Assembly (NCBI RefSeq): GCF_003318295.1
Contig: NZ_QOCW01000035.1
Coordinates: 1 to 42,679 of the forward strand
Reading direction: 5' to 3'
Origin: Bacillus taeanensis
Lineage (GTDB): Bacteria > Bacillota > Bacilli > Bacillales > UBA6769
Length of the DNA stretch: 42,679 bases
The translations under genes were made by a program, and so were the position numbers. Positions 20,253-28,953 of the stretch are shown here, one piece after another. Within the stretch, counting starts at the first letter, position 1; each line of letters starts with the position of its first letter. The notes under the pieces were generated by a model, which ran no database searches, was not told where the DNA came from, and saw only the letters and a list, made by a program, of their open reading frames with translations.

Positions 20253-21920
20253 GTGACAACTAAACAACTAGATGGAAAGCAATTTGCGGCAATGATTCGT
20301 GAAGGGGCGAACTTTTTAACTCAGCAGGTAAAAGTAATTGATACCTTAAATGTTTTTCCTGTTCCGGATGGAGATACAGGTACAAATATGAATTTAACGA
20401 TGATATCAGGGGTACAAGAATTAGCACAAGTAACAAATAATCACGTTGGAGAGGCAGCAAAAGCTTTTTCTAGAGGATTATTAATGGGGGCGCGTGGAAA
20501 TTCTGGTGTTATTTTATCTCAGCTTTTGAGGGGCTTTTCAAAAGCGGTAGAATCAAAAGAGGTTATTAATGCACAAGATCTTGCTCAAGCCCTGCAGCAG
20601 GGGGTACAGACGGCATATAAAGCGGTAATGAAACCAGTAGAAGGTACTATTCTTACTGTTGCAAAAGATGCTGCTAATAAAGCGACCCGGTTAATAGATG
20701 AAGGAATAGAAGATATTGTCTACCTTATAAGAGAGGTTACAAAAGAAGCAAAAATTTCTTTAAATAAAACTCCTGAACTGCTTCCGGTTTTAAAAGAAGT
20801 CGGAGTGGTCGATTCAGGGGGAAAAGGTCTTGTTGTCGTTTATGAAGGGATATTAGCCTTTATAGAAGGACGTTCTGCATCTAAAGCTGATAATGAATTA
20901 TCGATAGAGGATATGATAAAAGTTAGTCACCATCAAAGTGCCCAATCTCATATGAAAACAGAAGACATTGAGTTTGGGTATTGCACAGAGTTTATGGTAA
21001 AGCTTGAAGCTGATAAGATTCGCAAATATCCTTTTGATGAAAAAGAATATCAACAGATTCTTAGTAAGTTTGGTGATTCCTTACTCGTAGTAGCAGATGA
21101 AGAATTTGTAAAGGTACATATTCATGCTGAAACCCCAGGTGAGGTCATGACAATTTCGCAAAAATATGGCAGTTTAATTGATATAAAAATTGAAAACATG
21201 CGCGAACAGCATAGTCGGATTTTAGAAGAGTATAGTCGTGTTGAAAATGTGAGTAAGCCGAAACAAAAGTACGGAATTGTAACAGTCGGTTCTGGAGAGG
21301 GAATTATTGATTTGTTTAACAGTATTGGCGCTGGAGGAGTAATTGAAGGCGGTCAAACAATGAATCCAAGTACAGAGCAGATTGAAAAAGCAATTTCTGA
21401 AGTACACGCAGAAGCAGTCTTTGTTCTGCCTAATAATTCAAATATAATCATGACCGCTGAGCAGGCTGCTTCCCTTTCTGAAAAAAATGTTATCGTAATC
21501 CCTACAAAAACAATTCCTCAAGGGATTTCATCACTCCTTGCTTTTAATCCTGAAGCAGAACTTGATGAAAACAAAGCAAATATGAGAGAAGCTGTAAACG
21601 CGGTAAAATCTGGTCAAATTACCTATGCAGTTCGCGATACAGTAGTGGACAACCTTGAAATTTATAAAGGAGATTTTTTAGGCATTTTAGATGGGGTTAT
21701 TAAGACGGCATCTAAAAATCGTTTTGATTGTACAAAAAATCTTTTGCAAGCAATGCTTAATGAAGAATCAGAAATTATCACATTAATCATTGGGACAGAT
21801 GTGGAAACGAAAGAAGTTGATGAATTAACTTCTTTTCTGACTGAGCGATATGAAGAGGTTGAAATAGAAGTCCATAAAGGAAATCAACCTGTCTATGCTT
21901 ATATTATTTCAGTTGAATAA
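20253..21920 (+). CDS. fakA: Fatty acid kinase catalytic subunit FakA (YloV)
   Basis: 555 aa. FakA phosphorylates fatty acids presented by a FakB (DegV-type) protein; the acyl-phosphate enters phospholipid synthesis through PlsX/PlsY or chain elongation. The N-terminal Dak2-like nucleotide domain holds VPDGDTGTNMNLT, whose aspartates bind Mg2+, and GARGNSGVILSQLLRGF. The middle domain has DSGGKGLVVVYEG and a CTEFMVKLE segment. The C-terminal part is DegV-like (YGIVTVGSGEGI, NNSNIIMTAEQAA). GTG start at 20253 behind GGAGGAG. No fakB is in this window. In B. subtilis serine dehydratase genes follow; here they are absent. Confidence 0.92.
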   Translation: MTTKQLDGKQFAAMIREGANFLTQQVKVIDTLNVFPVPDGDTGTNMNLTMISGVQELAQVTNNHVGEAAKAFSRGLLMGARGNSGVILSQLLRGFSKAVESKEVINAQDLAQALQQGVQTAYKAVMKPVEGTILTVAKDAANKATRLIDEGIEDIVYLIREVTKEAKISLNKTPELLPVLKEVGVVDSGGKGLVVVYEGILAFIEGRSASKADNELSIEDMIKVSHHQSAQSHMKTEDIEFGYCTEFMVKLEADKIRKYPFDEKEYQQILSKFGDSLLVVADEEFVKVHIHAETPGEVMTISQKYGSLIDIKIENMREQHSRILEEYSRVENVSKPKQKYGIVTVGSGEGIIDLFNSIGAGGVIEGGQTMNPSTEQIEKAISEVHAEAVFVLPNNSNIIMTAEQAASLSEKNVIVIPTKTIPQGISSLLAFNPEAELDENKANMREAVNAVKSGQITYAVRDTVVDNLEIYKGDFLGILDGVIKTASKNRFDCTKNLLQAMLNEESEIITLIIGTDVETKEVDELTSFLTERYEEVEIEVHKGNQPVYAYIISVE

Positions 21921-22002
21921 CCTGATAATTGGAAATGTGCAAATGGGTTAAAATCAACAGTTTTTTGTTTTGACGGTGAACCTTTAGAGTAAATCTATAG
22001 AG

Positions 22003-22052
22003 TATTCCTACCAAATTTGCAAAGATGCTAAAGTTTAGGTAGGAATATTTTT
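22003..22052 (+). terminator. Hairpin with T-run between fakA and recG
   Basis: TATTCCTACC (22003-22012) and GGTAGGAATA (22038-22047) are exact complements; AAA/TTT inside can extend the stem past a one-base bulge. A T-run follows (22048-22052). It can be the yloU-fakA terminator, or an attenuator/operator for the downstream small ORF and recG. Confidence 0.55.
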
Positions 22053-22070
22053 GGTTAGAGGAGGAAGATT

Positions 22071-22178
22071 ATGGGATTTGCGGAAGTGTTTAAAAGTAAT
22101 AATTGTATGATAGATCAAATAGGACAGTCTATGTTTGACGTGAAAATTGTTGGAGCGGTTTTAAATAAAGATGGGTGA
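22071..22178 (+). CDS. 35-codon ORF overlapping the recG start
   Basis: Not recognised. It encodes MGFAEVFKSNNCMIDQIGQS followed by 15 more residues ending VLNKDG, with no membrane segment. GAGGAGG lies 6-7 nt before the ATG, a much better ribosome binding site than recG has. Its TGA (22176-22178) falls 5 nt past the recG ATG in another frame, so it could act as a leader that couples translation to recG. It occupies the place where sdaAB-sdaAA sit in B. subtilis. It may be a real small protein, a leader peptide or debris of a lost gene. Confidence 0.45.
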   Translation: MGFAEVFKSNNCMIDQIGQSMFDVKIVGAVLNKDG

Positions 22179-24210
22179 GCTTTTTTCAATAGCCTCTATT
22201 CAAGGAGTAGGCCCTGAAACAGCTAAAGAATTTAATGAGTTAGGTATTGAGACTGTCCAACAGCTTTTTGAATATTTTCCTTATCGGTATGAAGATTACC
22301 AGCTCCGTGATCTTGCTGAAGTGAAGCATGAAGAAAGAGTAACCTTAGAAGGTAAGGTTCATAGTGAGCCTTCGCTCCAGTTTTTTGGAAAAAAACGATC
22401 AAAATTATCTGTCCGTGTATTAATTGGTCGTTATTTAATAACGGCAGTCTTTTTTAATCGTGCGTTTTTAAAAAAACAATTGTCTTTAGGACAAACAATT
22501 ACTTTGACAGGAAAATGGGATCAACATCGTATGACATTAACGGTAAGTGTTGTGAAATTTTCAAACTATACAAGTGATGAGTCCATTGAACCTGTTTATT
22601 CTGTAAAGGGCAATTTAACCCAAAAGAAATTCCGTCGAATTGTTGAAATGGCTTTTAAACAATATAGTAATCAAATAAAAGAAATACTTCCAGAAAGCTT
22701 TTTGTCTCAGTATAAATTGCTGCTGCGAAAAGAGGCTGTAAGAGCAATACATTTTCCGCAAACACACCGTCATTTAAAACATGCTAGGCGGCGTTTTGTT
22801 TATGAAGAACTCTTACTATTTCAATTAAAAATGCAGGCATTTCGTAAAGTGGAGCGTGAGCATACAAAAGGAATGCCCCGTGTATTTTCAGAACAATCGG
22901 TTCAGCAGTTTATTACTTCTCTACCGTTCCCTCTTACAAGTGCACAAAAACGAGTGGTAAAAGAAATTTTAACCGACCTTAAAGCCTCTTATCGAATGAA
23001 TCGACTTCTACAAGGGGATGTAGGCTCAGGAAAAACTGTTGTTGCGGCTGTTGCTCTTTTTGCTGCTGTAAATGCTGGTTATCAAGGCGCCTTGATGGTA
23101 CCGACCGAAATTTTAGCAGAACAGCATGTAGAATCTTTAAAAGAACTTCTTGAACCGCAGGGTATTCAAGCTGCACTCTTAACAAGCTCGGTAAAAGGAA
23201 AGAGAAGAACAGAACTGTTAGATAAGCTAAAATCACAAGAAGTCCAAATTATAATTGGTACTCATGCACTTATTCAAGAAGAAGTCCAATTTAATAAGCT
23301 TGGTCTTGTCATCACTGATGAACAGCATCGCTTTGGTGTCGGGCAGCGCAGAGTGCTTCGCGAAAAAGGGGAAGAGCCTGATGTGTTGTTTATGACGGCG
23401 ACGCCAATTCCGCGTACATTAGCTATTTCTGTATTCGGAGATATGGATGTATCAGTGATTGATGAAATGCCGGCTGGAAGAAAACCGATTGAAACGTATT
23501 GGGCAAAACAAAGCATGCTTGAACGGGTTCTTGGTTTTGTCGAAAAAGAGCTGCGGCAGGGAAGACAAGCTTATGTGATTTGTCCTTTAATTGAAGAGTC
23601 TGATAAACTTGATGTGCAAAATGCAATTGATGTACATGGACAGCTTCAACAGCATTTCCAAAACTATCAGGTCGGATTAATGCATGGTCGTCTTTCGTCA
23701 GAAGAAAAAGAAAAAGTAATGGTTGCCTTCAGTAAAAATGAAGTTCAAATTCTTGTGTCAACAACCGTAGTAGAAGTTGGAGTGAATGTACCAAATGCTA
23801 CTATGATGGTTATTTATGATGCAGAACGATTTGGCCTTTCTCAGCTGCACCAACTTAGAGGCCGAGTGGGCCGTGGAAAGTATCAATCTTATTGTGTGCT
23901 TCTTGCTGACCCAAAATCTGAAGTAGGGAAAGAACGAATGAGAATTATGACGGAAACAAATGATGGTTTTGTGCTCTCTGAAAAAGATTTAGAGCTTCGT
24001 GGTCCAGGCGACTTTTTTGGGAAAAAACAGAGCGGTTTACCAGAGTTTAAAGTGGCCGATCTTGTTCATGATTATCGCGCTTTAGAAGTCGCACGACAAG
24101 ACGCTGTAAGGCTGATTTCTTCATATGAATTTTGGAAAGAAGAACCTTATAAATATTTAAGGGAATATTTGCAGAATGAAGGGATATTATCAGGGGGGAA
24201 ATTGGATTAA
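22171..24210 (+). CDS. recG: ATP-dependent DNA helicase RecG
   Basis: 679 aa; fork-reversing and branch-migrating helicase in replication repair. An N-terminal wedge/OB domain begins IASIQGVGPETAKEFNELG, with YFPYRYEDYQLRDL and GKVHSEPSLQFFGKKRSKL. Walker A is GDVGSGKT (282-289) and DEQH is at 383-386. MTATPIPRTLA, STTVVEVGVNVPNATMMV and QLRGRVGRG complete the SF2 motifs; the TRG-type end (DLELRGPGDFFGKKQSG) is present. Its own Shine-Dalgarno (GGAG, about 15 nt upstream) is poor, so it may depend on the overlapping small ORF. Confidence 0.95.
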   Translation: MGELFSIASIQGVGPETAKEFNELGIETVQQLFEYFPYRYEDYQLRDLAEVKHEERVTLEGKVHSEPSLQFFGKKRSKLSVRVLIGRYLITAVFFNRAFLKKQLSLGQTITLTGKWDQHRMTLTVSVVKFSNYTSDESIEPVYSVKGNLTQKKFRRIVEMAFKQYSNQIKEILPESFLSQYKLLLRKEAVRAIHFPQTHRHLKHARRRFVYEELLLFQLKMQAFRKVEREHTKGMPRVFSEQSVQQFITSLPFPLTSAQKRVVKEILTDLKASYRMNRLLQGDVGSGKTVVAAVALFAAVNAGYQGALMVPTEILAEQHVESLKELLEPQGIQAALLTSSVKGKRRTELLDKLKSQEVQIIIGTHALIQEEVQFNKLGLVITDEQHRFGVGQRRVLREKGEEPDVLFMTATPIPRTLAISVFGDMDVSVIDEMPAGRKPIETYWAKQSMLERVLGFVEKELRQGRQAYVICPLIEESDKLDVQNAIDVHGQLQQHFQNYQVGLMHGRLSSEEKEKVMVAFSKNEVQILVSTTVVEVGVNVPNATMMVIYDAERFGLSQLHQLRGRVGRGKYQSYCVLLADPKSEVGKERMRIMTETNDGFVLSEKDLELRGPGDFFGKKQSGLPEFKVADLVHDYRALEVARQDAVRLISSYEFWKEEPYKYLREYLQNEGILSGGKLD

Positions 24211-24259
24211 AAGCGTAGTAATAGGAATGATGAATCGGAAAATGGGTTCTTAATCTATA

Positions 24260-24288
24260 TTGCATTTTATCACTAATTATTATATATT
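24260..24288 (+). promoter_or_regulatory. Promoter of the fapR-plsX-fabD-fabG operon
   Basis: -35 TTGCAT (24260-24265), 17-nt spacer, -10 TATATT (24283-24288). The predicted start falls inside the FapR operator immediately downstream, as in B. subtilis. Confidence 0.7.
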
Positions 24289-24291
24289 ACT

Positions 24292-24310
24292 ATTAGTACC
24301 TAGTCATAAT
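24292..24310 (+). promoter_or_regulatory. FapR operator
   Basis: ATTAGTACCTAGTCATAAT matches the known FapR consensus (ATTAGTACCTRGTCTTAAT) with a single change. It overlaps the transcription start and lies just before fapR, giving autoregulation relieved by malonyl-CoA/malonyl-ACP. Confidence 0.9.
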
Positions 24311-24331
24311 AATTGAATGGTGGCTATTATT

Positions 24332-24907
24332 ATGAAACGAAATAAGAAAGAACGTCAAAAATTATTAGAGCAAACGATACAGCACACTCCTTTTATTACG
24401 GATGAGGAACTGGCTGCAAAGTTTAAAGTAAGCGTTCAGACGATTCGTTTGGATCGGCTTGAATTATCGATTCCAGAGCTTCGCGAGCGAATTAAGCATG
24501 TTGCAGAGAAACAGTTAGATGAAGTGAAGGCTCTTTCGATTGAAGAAGTAATAGGTGAAATTATTGATCTTCAGCTTGATCAAAGTGCCATTTCTATTCT
24601 TGATATCAAAGAGGAACATGTTTTTTCCAGAACGAGTATTGCAAGAGGACATCATTTGTTTGCACAGGCAAACTCGCTTGCTGTTGCAATTATTAATGAT
24701 AAATTAGCATTAACTACAGCTGCTAATATTCGGTTTGCTCGTCAAGTGAAAAAGGGAGAACGAGTTGTTGCAAAAGCAAAAGTTATCAGAAATGACCAAG
24801 GTCGAACGACAGTGGAAGTAATGAGCTATGTAGATCAGGAACTTGTTTTTTCAGGTGACTTTAATATGTTTCGTTCCAACAAGCATGGGAAGGATGAACA
24901 GCGTTGA
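24332..24907 (+). CDS. fapR: FapR, malonyl-CoA-responsive lipid synthesis repressor
   Basis: 191 aa. An N-terminal helix-turn-helix ([18 protein letters not shown]) is joined to a hot-dog-fold effector domain that binds malonyl-CoA ([20 protein letters not shown]). The frame opens at an ATG at 24317, but GGTGG at 24319-24323 spaces correctly to the ATG at 24332. The resulting MKRNKKERQ matches B. subtilis MRRNKRERQ. It lies directly behind its own operator and overlaps plsX by 4 nt, so it is co-transcribed with the genes it controls. Confidence 0.95.
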   Translation: MKRNKKERQKLLEQTIQHTPFITDEELAAKFKVSVQTIRLDRLELSIPELRERIKHVAEKQLDEVKALSIEEVIGEIIDLQLDQSAISILDIKEEHVFSRTSIARGHHLFAQANSLAVAIINDKLALTTAANIRFARQVKKGERVVAKAKVIRNDQGRTTVEVMSYVDQELVFSGDFNMFRSNKHGKDEQR

Positions 24908-25905
24908 GACTTGCAATAGATGCTATGGGAGGCGATCATGCACCTGAAGCAATTGTGCATGGATCTGTCAAAGCAATTGAAGCGTATAAGGATTTAAAGA
25001 TTTTTTTATTTGGAAATGAAAGTCGGATTCGATCTTACCTTACAAATGAAGAACGAATTCAAATTATACATACAGATGAAGTAATAACAGCGGACGATGA
25101 GCCGGTGCGTGCCGTGCGTAGAAAAAAAGATGCTTCGATGGTATTAGCTGCTCAATATGTGAAAGAGGGAAAGGCTGATGCCTGTATTTCAGCTGGAAAT
25201 ACGGGAGCTTTAATGGCAGCAGGTCTTTTTTATGTGGGGAGAATGAAAGGCATTGAACGTCCAGCGCTTGCACCAACATTGCCAACGGTAGATGGAAAAG
25301 GTTTTATTTTATTAGATGCGGGAGCCAATATGGATGCAAAGCCAGAACATTTATTGCAATATGCGATTATTGCTTCTGTATATGCAGAAAAAGTTCGTAA
25401 TATTGAAGAGCCTAAAATAGGTTTATTAAATGTGGGAACTGAACAAGGAAAAGGAAATGAGCTTACAAAAAAGGCGTTTGAAATGCTTAAAGAAGCGCCT
25501 ATTCATTTTATTGGAAACGTAGAATCAAGAGACCTTTTAAATGGTGTTGCTGATGTTGTTGTTTGTGACGGATTTGCCGGAAATCTTGTGTTAAAGTCTT
25601 ATGAAGGAGCAGCTTCTACAGTTTTTTCAATGCTTAAACAAGAGCTTACAAGTTCATTAACGAGTAAACTTGCTGCAAGTGTATTAAAGCCTCGATTAAA
25701 AGGTTTAAAAAATAAAGTCGATTATTCCGAGTACGGCGGTGCAGGGTTATTTGGATTGCAATCACCTGTTATAAAAGCCCACGGTTCCTCCAATGAAAAT
25801 GCTATTTTTAATACGATTCGTCAAGCACGAGATATTGTTGAAAAGAATATGTATGAAAAAGTATCTGCAGCAATACAGCAGCTTAAAATTAAGGAAATGG
25901 AGTGA
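24904..25905 (+). CDS. plsX: Phosphate acyltransferase PlsX
   Basis: 333 aa, same length as the B. subtilis protein. It converts acyl-ACP to acyl-phosphate for PlsY, the first step of phosphatidic acid synthesis, at the membrane surface. Family features: [64 protein letters not shown] and the C-terminal [11 protein letters not shown]. The start is TTG at 24904, inside the fapR stop region (GTTGA), preceded by AAGGATGA. FakA-made acyl-phosphate feeds into the same reaction. Confidence 0.95.
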   Translation: MRLAIDAMGGDHAPEAIVHGSVKAIEAYKDLKIFLFGNESRIRSYLTNEERIQIIHTDEVITADDEPVRAVRRKKDASMVLAAQYVKEGKADACISAGNTGALMAAGLFYVGRMKGIERPALAPTLPTVDGKGFILLDAGANMDAKPEHLLQYAIIASVYAEKVRNIEEPKIGLLNVGTEQGKGNELTKKAFEMLKEAPIHFIGNVESRDLLNGVADVVVCDGFAGNLVLKSYEGAASTVFSMLKQELTSSLTSKLAASVLKPRLKGLKNKVDYSEYGGAGLFGLQSPVIKAHGSSNENAIFNTIRQARDIVEKNMYEKVSAAIQQLKIKEME

Positions 25906-25911
25906 GAAGAA

Positions 25912-26856
25912 ATGGGGGAAATTGCATTTATTTTTCCAGGACAAGGCTCTCAAGCTGTCGGAATGGGAAAAGAACTTGCAGATAAGTATGAAGCAGCACA
26001 GAAAATTTTTGAAAAAGCAGATCAACGATTAGATTATAAATTATCTGAAATTATTTTTGAAGGTCCTCAAGATGTTTTAACAAAAACAGAAAATACACAG
26101 CCAGCTCTTCTAACAACAAGTACAGCCATTTTAGAAGTCTTAAAAAAGTATCATATTACTCCTGATTATACGGCAGGACACAGCCTTGGAGAATATTCAG
26201 CATTAGTTGCTGCAGGAGCTATGTCATTTGAAGATGCGGTTTATGCTGTAAGAAAACGTGGACTTTTTATGGAAGCAGCAGTGCCGAATGGTCAAGGTGC
26301 GATGGCCGCGATATTAGGAATGGAGCGTGCTGAGCTAGAAGCCATTACGGCTGAAGTTAGTGAATCTGGTCATGTGGTACAGTTAGCAAACTTAAACTGC
26401 CCAGGGCAAATTGTTATATCTGGAACAGCAGAAGGAGTACAAAAAGCTTCAGAGGCTGCGAAAGAAAAAGGGGCACGTCGTGTAATCCCATTAGTAGTAA
26501 GCGGTCCGTTTCATTCTGAATTAATGCGCCCGGCTGCAGATAATTTAAGAGAAGTACTAGACAGCATTGCCATTTCAGATGTGACGATACCTATTATTGC
26601 AAATGTGACAGCAGATGAAGTGACGAAAGAGAACGATATTCGCGAAAAGCTCGTTGAACAAATTTATTCTCCTGTATTGTGGGAAGATACTGTACAAAAA
26701 TTATTAGATTTAGGTGTTGATACGTTTGTAGAAATAGGCCCAGGTAATGTATTATCAGGACTTGTAAAAAAAGTACAGCGCCGTGTAAAAACAATAGCAA
26801 TTAATGATGAAGAAACACTGCTTAAGGCGGTTGAGCAGCTAAAGGGGGAAAGATAA
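25912..26856 (+). CDS. fabD: Malonyl-CoA:ACP transacylase
   Basis: 314 aa. It loads malonyl groups onto ACP for fatty acid elongation. The catalytic dyad is S91 in [10 protein letters not shown] and H201 in [11 protein letters not shown]; the start [16 protein letters not shown] and QPALLTTS are typical. GGAGTGAG precedes the ATG, and fabG begins 1 nt after the stop. Confidence 0.96.
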   Translation: MGEIAFIFPGQGSQAVGMGKELADKYEAAQKIFEKADQRLDYKLSEIIFEGPQDVLTKTENTQPALLTTSTAILEVLKKYHITPDYTAGHSLGEYSALVAAGAMSFEDAVYAVRKRGLFMEAAVPNGQGAMAAILGMERAELEAITAEVSESGHVVQLANLNCPGQIVISGTAEGVQKASEAAKEKGARRVIPLVVSGPFHSELMRPAADNLREVLDSIAISDVTIPIIANVTADEVTKENDIREKLVEQIYSPVLWEDTVQKLLDLGVDTFVEIGPGNVLSGLVKKVQRRVKTIAINDEETLLKAVEQLKGER

Positions 26857-26857
26857 T

Positions 26858-27598
26858 ATGTTGCAAGGTAAAGCAGCTCTTGTTACAGGAGCGTCAAGGG
26901 GGATTGGTCGTGCAATTGCCCTTCAATTAGCAAAAAATGGGGCGAAAGTTGCTGTCAACTATGCAGGAAGTGAAACAAAAGCAAACGAAGTAGTGGATGA
27001 AATTAAGTCTTTAGGCGGAGAAGCATTTGCTATTCAAGGAAATGTGAGTGAAATGGATGCTGTACAAGCAATGGTGAAAGAAGTTGTTTCACAATTTGGC
27101 TCACTTGATATCTTAGTGAATAATGCCGGCATTACAAGAGATAACTTGTTAATGAGAATGAAGGAAGATGAATGGGACGATGTTATTAATACGAATTTAA
27201 AAGGCGTATTTAACTGTACAAAGGCAGTGACAAGACAAATGATGAAACAACGTCAAGGTCGGATTATTAACATTGCTTCCATTGTTGGTGTGGCAGGAAA
27301 TGCGGGTCAAGCAAATTATGTAGCAGCAAAAGCCGGTGTAATTGGACTAACGAAAACAACAGCAAAAGAACTAGCAAGCCGGAATATTACGGTTAATGCA
27401 ATTGCTCCAGGTTTTATTGAAACAGATATGACAGGCAAATTAAATGAGGATGTACAAGAAAGCATGCTTTCACAGATTCCGCTTGCACGTTTTGGGAATC
27501 CTGATGAAGTAGCAAATCTTGTGAAATTTTTAGCTTCAAATGAAAGCAGTTATATTACAGGCCAAACAATTCATGTAGATGGCGGAATGGTTATGTAA
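26858..27598 (+). CDS. fabG: 3-oxoacyl-ACP reductase FabG
   Basis: 246 aa short-chain dehydrogenase; reduces beta-ketoacyl-ACP with NADPH. Nucleotide motif GASRGIG (11-17), NNAG at 88-91, and the catalytic triad S141, Y154, K158 (NYVAAKAG) are all present. The C-terminus [13 protein letters not shown] is typical. It is the last gene of the FapR-controlled unit before acpP, which has its own -10 element. Confidence 0.96.
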   Translation: MLQGKAALVTGASRGIGRAIALQLAKNGAKVAVNYAGSETKANEVVDEIKSLGGEAFAIQGNVSEMDAVQAMVKEVVSQFGSLDILVNNAGITRDNLLMRMKEDEWDDVINTNLKGVFNCTKAVTRQMMKQRQGRIINIASIVGVAGNAGQANYVAAKAGVIGLTKTTAKELASRNITVNAIAPGFIETDMTGKLNEDVQESMLSQIPLARFGNPDEVANLVKFLASNESSYITGQTIHVDGGMVM

Positions 27599-27614
27599 TT
27601 TATAAAAATTTTTC

Positions 27615-27643
27615 TAGTTTTTTATAGAAGAATCCACTATAAT
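27615..27643 (+). promoter_or_regulatory. Possible sigma-A promoter of acpP
   Basis: A perfect -10 TATAAT (27638-27643) is preceded 17 nt upstream by a poor -35 TAGTTT (27615-27620). It gives acpP a short leader and could supply extra ACP transcription apart from the fap operon. Confidence 0.5.
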
Positions 27644-27663
27644 ACTTGAGGGGAGGTGAGAAC

Positions 27664-27897
27664 ATGGCAGACGTATTAGAGCGTGTGAAAAAAATCATCG
27701 TTGATCGCCTTGGCGTAGATGAGTCTGAAGTTACACCTGAAGCTTCTTTTAAAGATGACTTAGGTGCTGATTCCCTTGATGTTGTAGAATTAGTGATGGA
27801 ACTTGAAGACGAATTCGATATGGAAATTTCCGATGAAGATGCTGAAAAAATTGGAACTGTTGGCGACGTAATTGATTACATAAACGCCCAGCAATAA
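27664..27897 (+). CDS. acpP: Acyl carrier protein
   Basis: 77 aa, same length as B. subtilis AcpA. It carries the growing acyl chain on 4'-phosphopantetheine attached to S37 in [15 protein letters not shown]. Acidic throughout. GGGGAGGTGAG (27650-27660) places the start at the ATG at 27664, not at the in-frame TTG at 27646. A hairpin follows the stop. Confidence 0.97.
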   Translation: MADVLERVKKIIVDRLGVDESEVTPEASFKDDLGADSLDVVELVMELEDEFDMEISDEDAEKIGTVGDVIDYINAQQ

Positions 27898-27902
27898 TTG
27901 AT

Positions 27903-27929
27903 AAAGTCCCGTATGTTGTACGGGACTTT
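27903..27929 (+). terminator. Intrinsic terminator after acpP
   Basis: An 11-bp perfect stem AAAGTCCCGTA (27903-27913)/TACGGGACTTT (27919-27929) with a 5-nt loop. The T-tract is interrupted (TTTCTATCCTTTT). Confidence 0.8.
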
Positions 27930-27945
27930 CTATCCTTTTAGCACT

Positions 27946-27974
27946 TTGACAAAATCCTAAGGTTATGTATTAGT
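27946..27974 (+). promoter_or_regulatory. Possible promoter of rnc
   Basis: A consensus -35 TTGACA (27946-27951) is followed by a TATTAGTA stretch (27968-27975). The best -10 reading is TATTAG or TTAGTA with 16-18 nt spacing. The -10 is weak. Confidence 0.5.
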
Positions 27975-28017
27975 ATGTGAAGGAACCGTTTTAATTTTCA
28001 GGTCGTGGAGGTTACGT

Positions 28018-28809
28018 ATGACAAAACCACAGAAAAATGTTCAAAAATCAAAGAATGGATATCGATATAAACATAAACATTCACGACGTTTTACGATTAG
28101 TGCGGAACAAAAAATGAAATTTGAATCATTTCAGCAAAAAATTGATTTTAAATTCCATCAAGAACAGCTGATGATTCAGGCATTCACACATTCATCTTAT
28201 GTGAATGAGCATCGACGAAAACCTTATGAGGATAACGAACGCTTAGAATTCCTTGGTGATGCGGTATTAGAACTGACAATTTCTCAGTATCTATATAAAA
28301 AATATCCACAAATGAGCGAAGGAGAGTTAACGAAGCTTAGAGCTGCTGTTGTTTGTGAAGCATCCCTTGTTCAATTTGCAAATGAATTATCATTTGGAGA
28401 TCTTGTGTTGCTTGGTAAGGGAGAAGAAATGACAGGTGGTAGAGAACGTCCAGCACTTTTGGCGGATATTTTTGAGGCTTTTATTGGAGCCCTATATTTA
28501 GATCAAGGGTTAGAAGCGGTAGTCAGCTTTTTAGAAGTACATGTTTATCCTAAGGTAAATGCGGGTGCTTTTTCTCATGTGATGGATTATAAAAGTCAGC
28601 TGCAGGAATTAGTGCAGCGTGAAGGCCTAGGTCAGCTTTATTACCGAATTGTGCAGGAGAAAGGCCCTGCACATAATCGGGAATTTGTATCAACGGTTTC
28701 GCTTGATAATCGTGTGTTAGGTGAAGGGCATGGACGATCGAAAAAAGAAGCAGAGCAGGAAGCGGCGCAAAAAGCGCTTGCGGATCTGCGTATAGAAATA
28801 AATGAATAA
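28018..28809 (+). CDS. rnc: Ribonuclease III
   Basis: 263 aa, about 14 longer than the B. subtilis enzyme because of a basic N-terminal extension (residues 1-25, rich in Lys, Arg and His). It cleaves double-stranded RNA in rRNA processing and antisense decay. The signature [11 protein letters not shown] (73-83) holds the catalytic acids, and [15 protein letters not shown] the second acidic cluster. The C-terminal dsRNA-binding domain ends [21 protein letters not shown] precedes the ATG. The stop codon lies in the terminator stem. smc and ftsY follow, as in other Bacillus. Confidence 0.95.
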   Translation: MTKPQKNVQKSKNGYRYKHKHSRRFTISAEQKMKFESFQQKIDFKFHQEQLMIQAFTHSSYVNEHRRKPYEDNERLEFLGDAVLELTISQYLYKKYPQMSEGELTKLRAAVVCEASLVQFANELSFGDLVLLGKGEEMTGGRERPALLADIFEAFIGALYLDQGLEAVVSFLEVHVYPKVNAGAFSHVMDYKSQLQELVQREGLGQLYYRIVQEKGPAHNREFVSTVSLDNRVLGEGHGRSKKEAEQEAAQKALADLRIEINE

Positions 28810-28846
28810 AATAATCCCCCTCTTTAAGGGGGATTATTTTATTCAT
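28802..28846. terminator. rnc terminator with a 20-bp perfect stem
   Basis: Arms 28802-28821 and 28827-28846 are perfect complements, with a CCCCCT/AGGGGG core and A/T tracts on both sides. The rnc TAA (28807-28809) is inside the left arm. Confidence 0.9.
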
Positions 28847-28866
28847 AATTAATCTTTTATCTTTTA

Positions 28867-28895
28867 TTTAGTCATATAACGGTTTATGATAAAAT
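28867..28895 (+). promoter_or_regulatory. Possible promoter of smc
   Basis: -10 TAAAAT (28890-28895) with an upstream TG (extended -10, TGaTAAAAT) and a poor -35 TTTAGT 17 nt upstream. It is supported by its position just after the rnc terminator. Confidence 0.45.
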
Positions 28896-28953
28896 ATAGA
28901 AGCCAAAAACATGTTCGGATAATTGGTAGTAATGGATGTAAGGGGGGAAGTAT

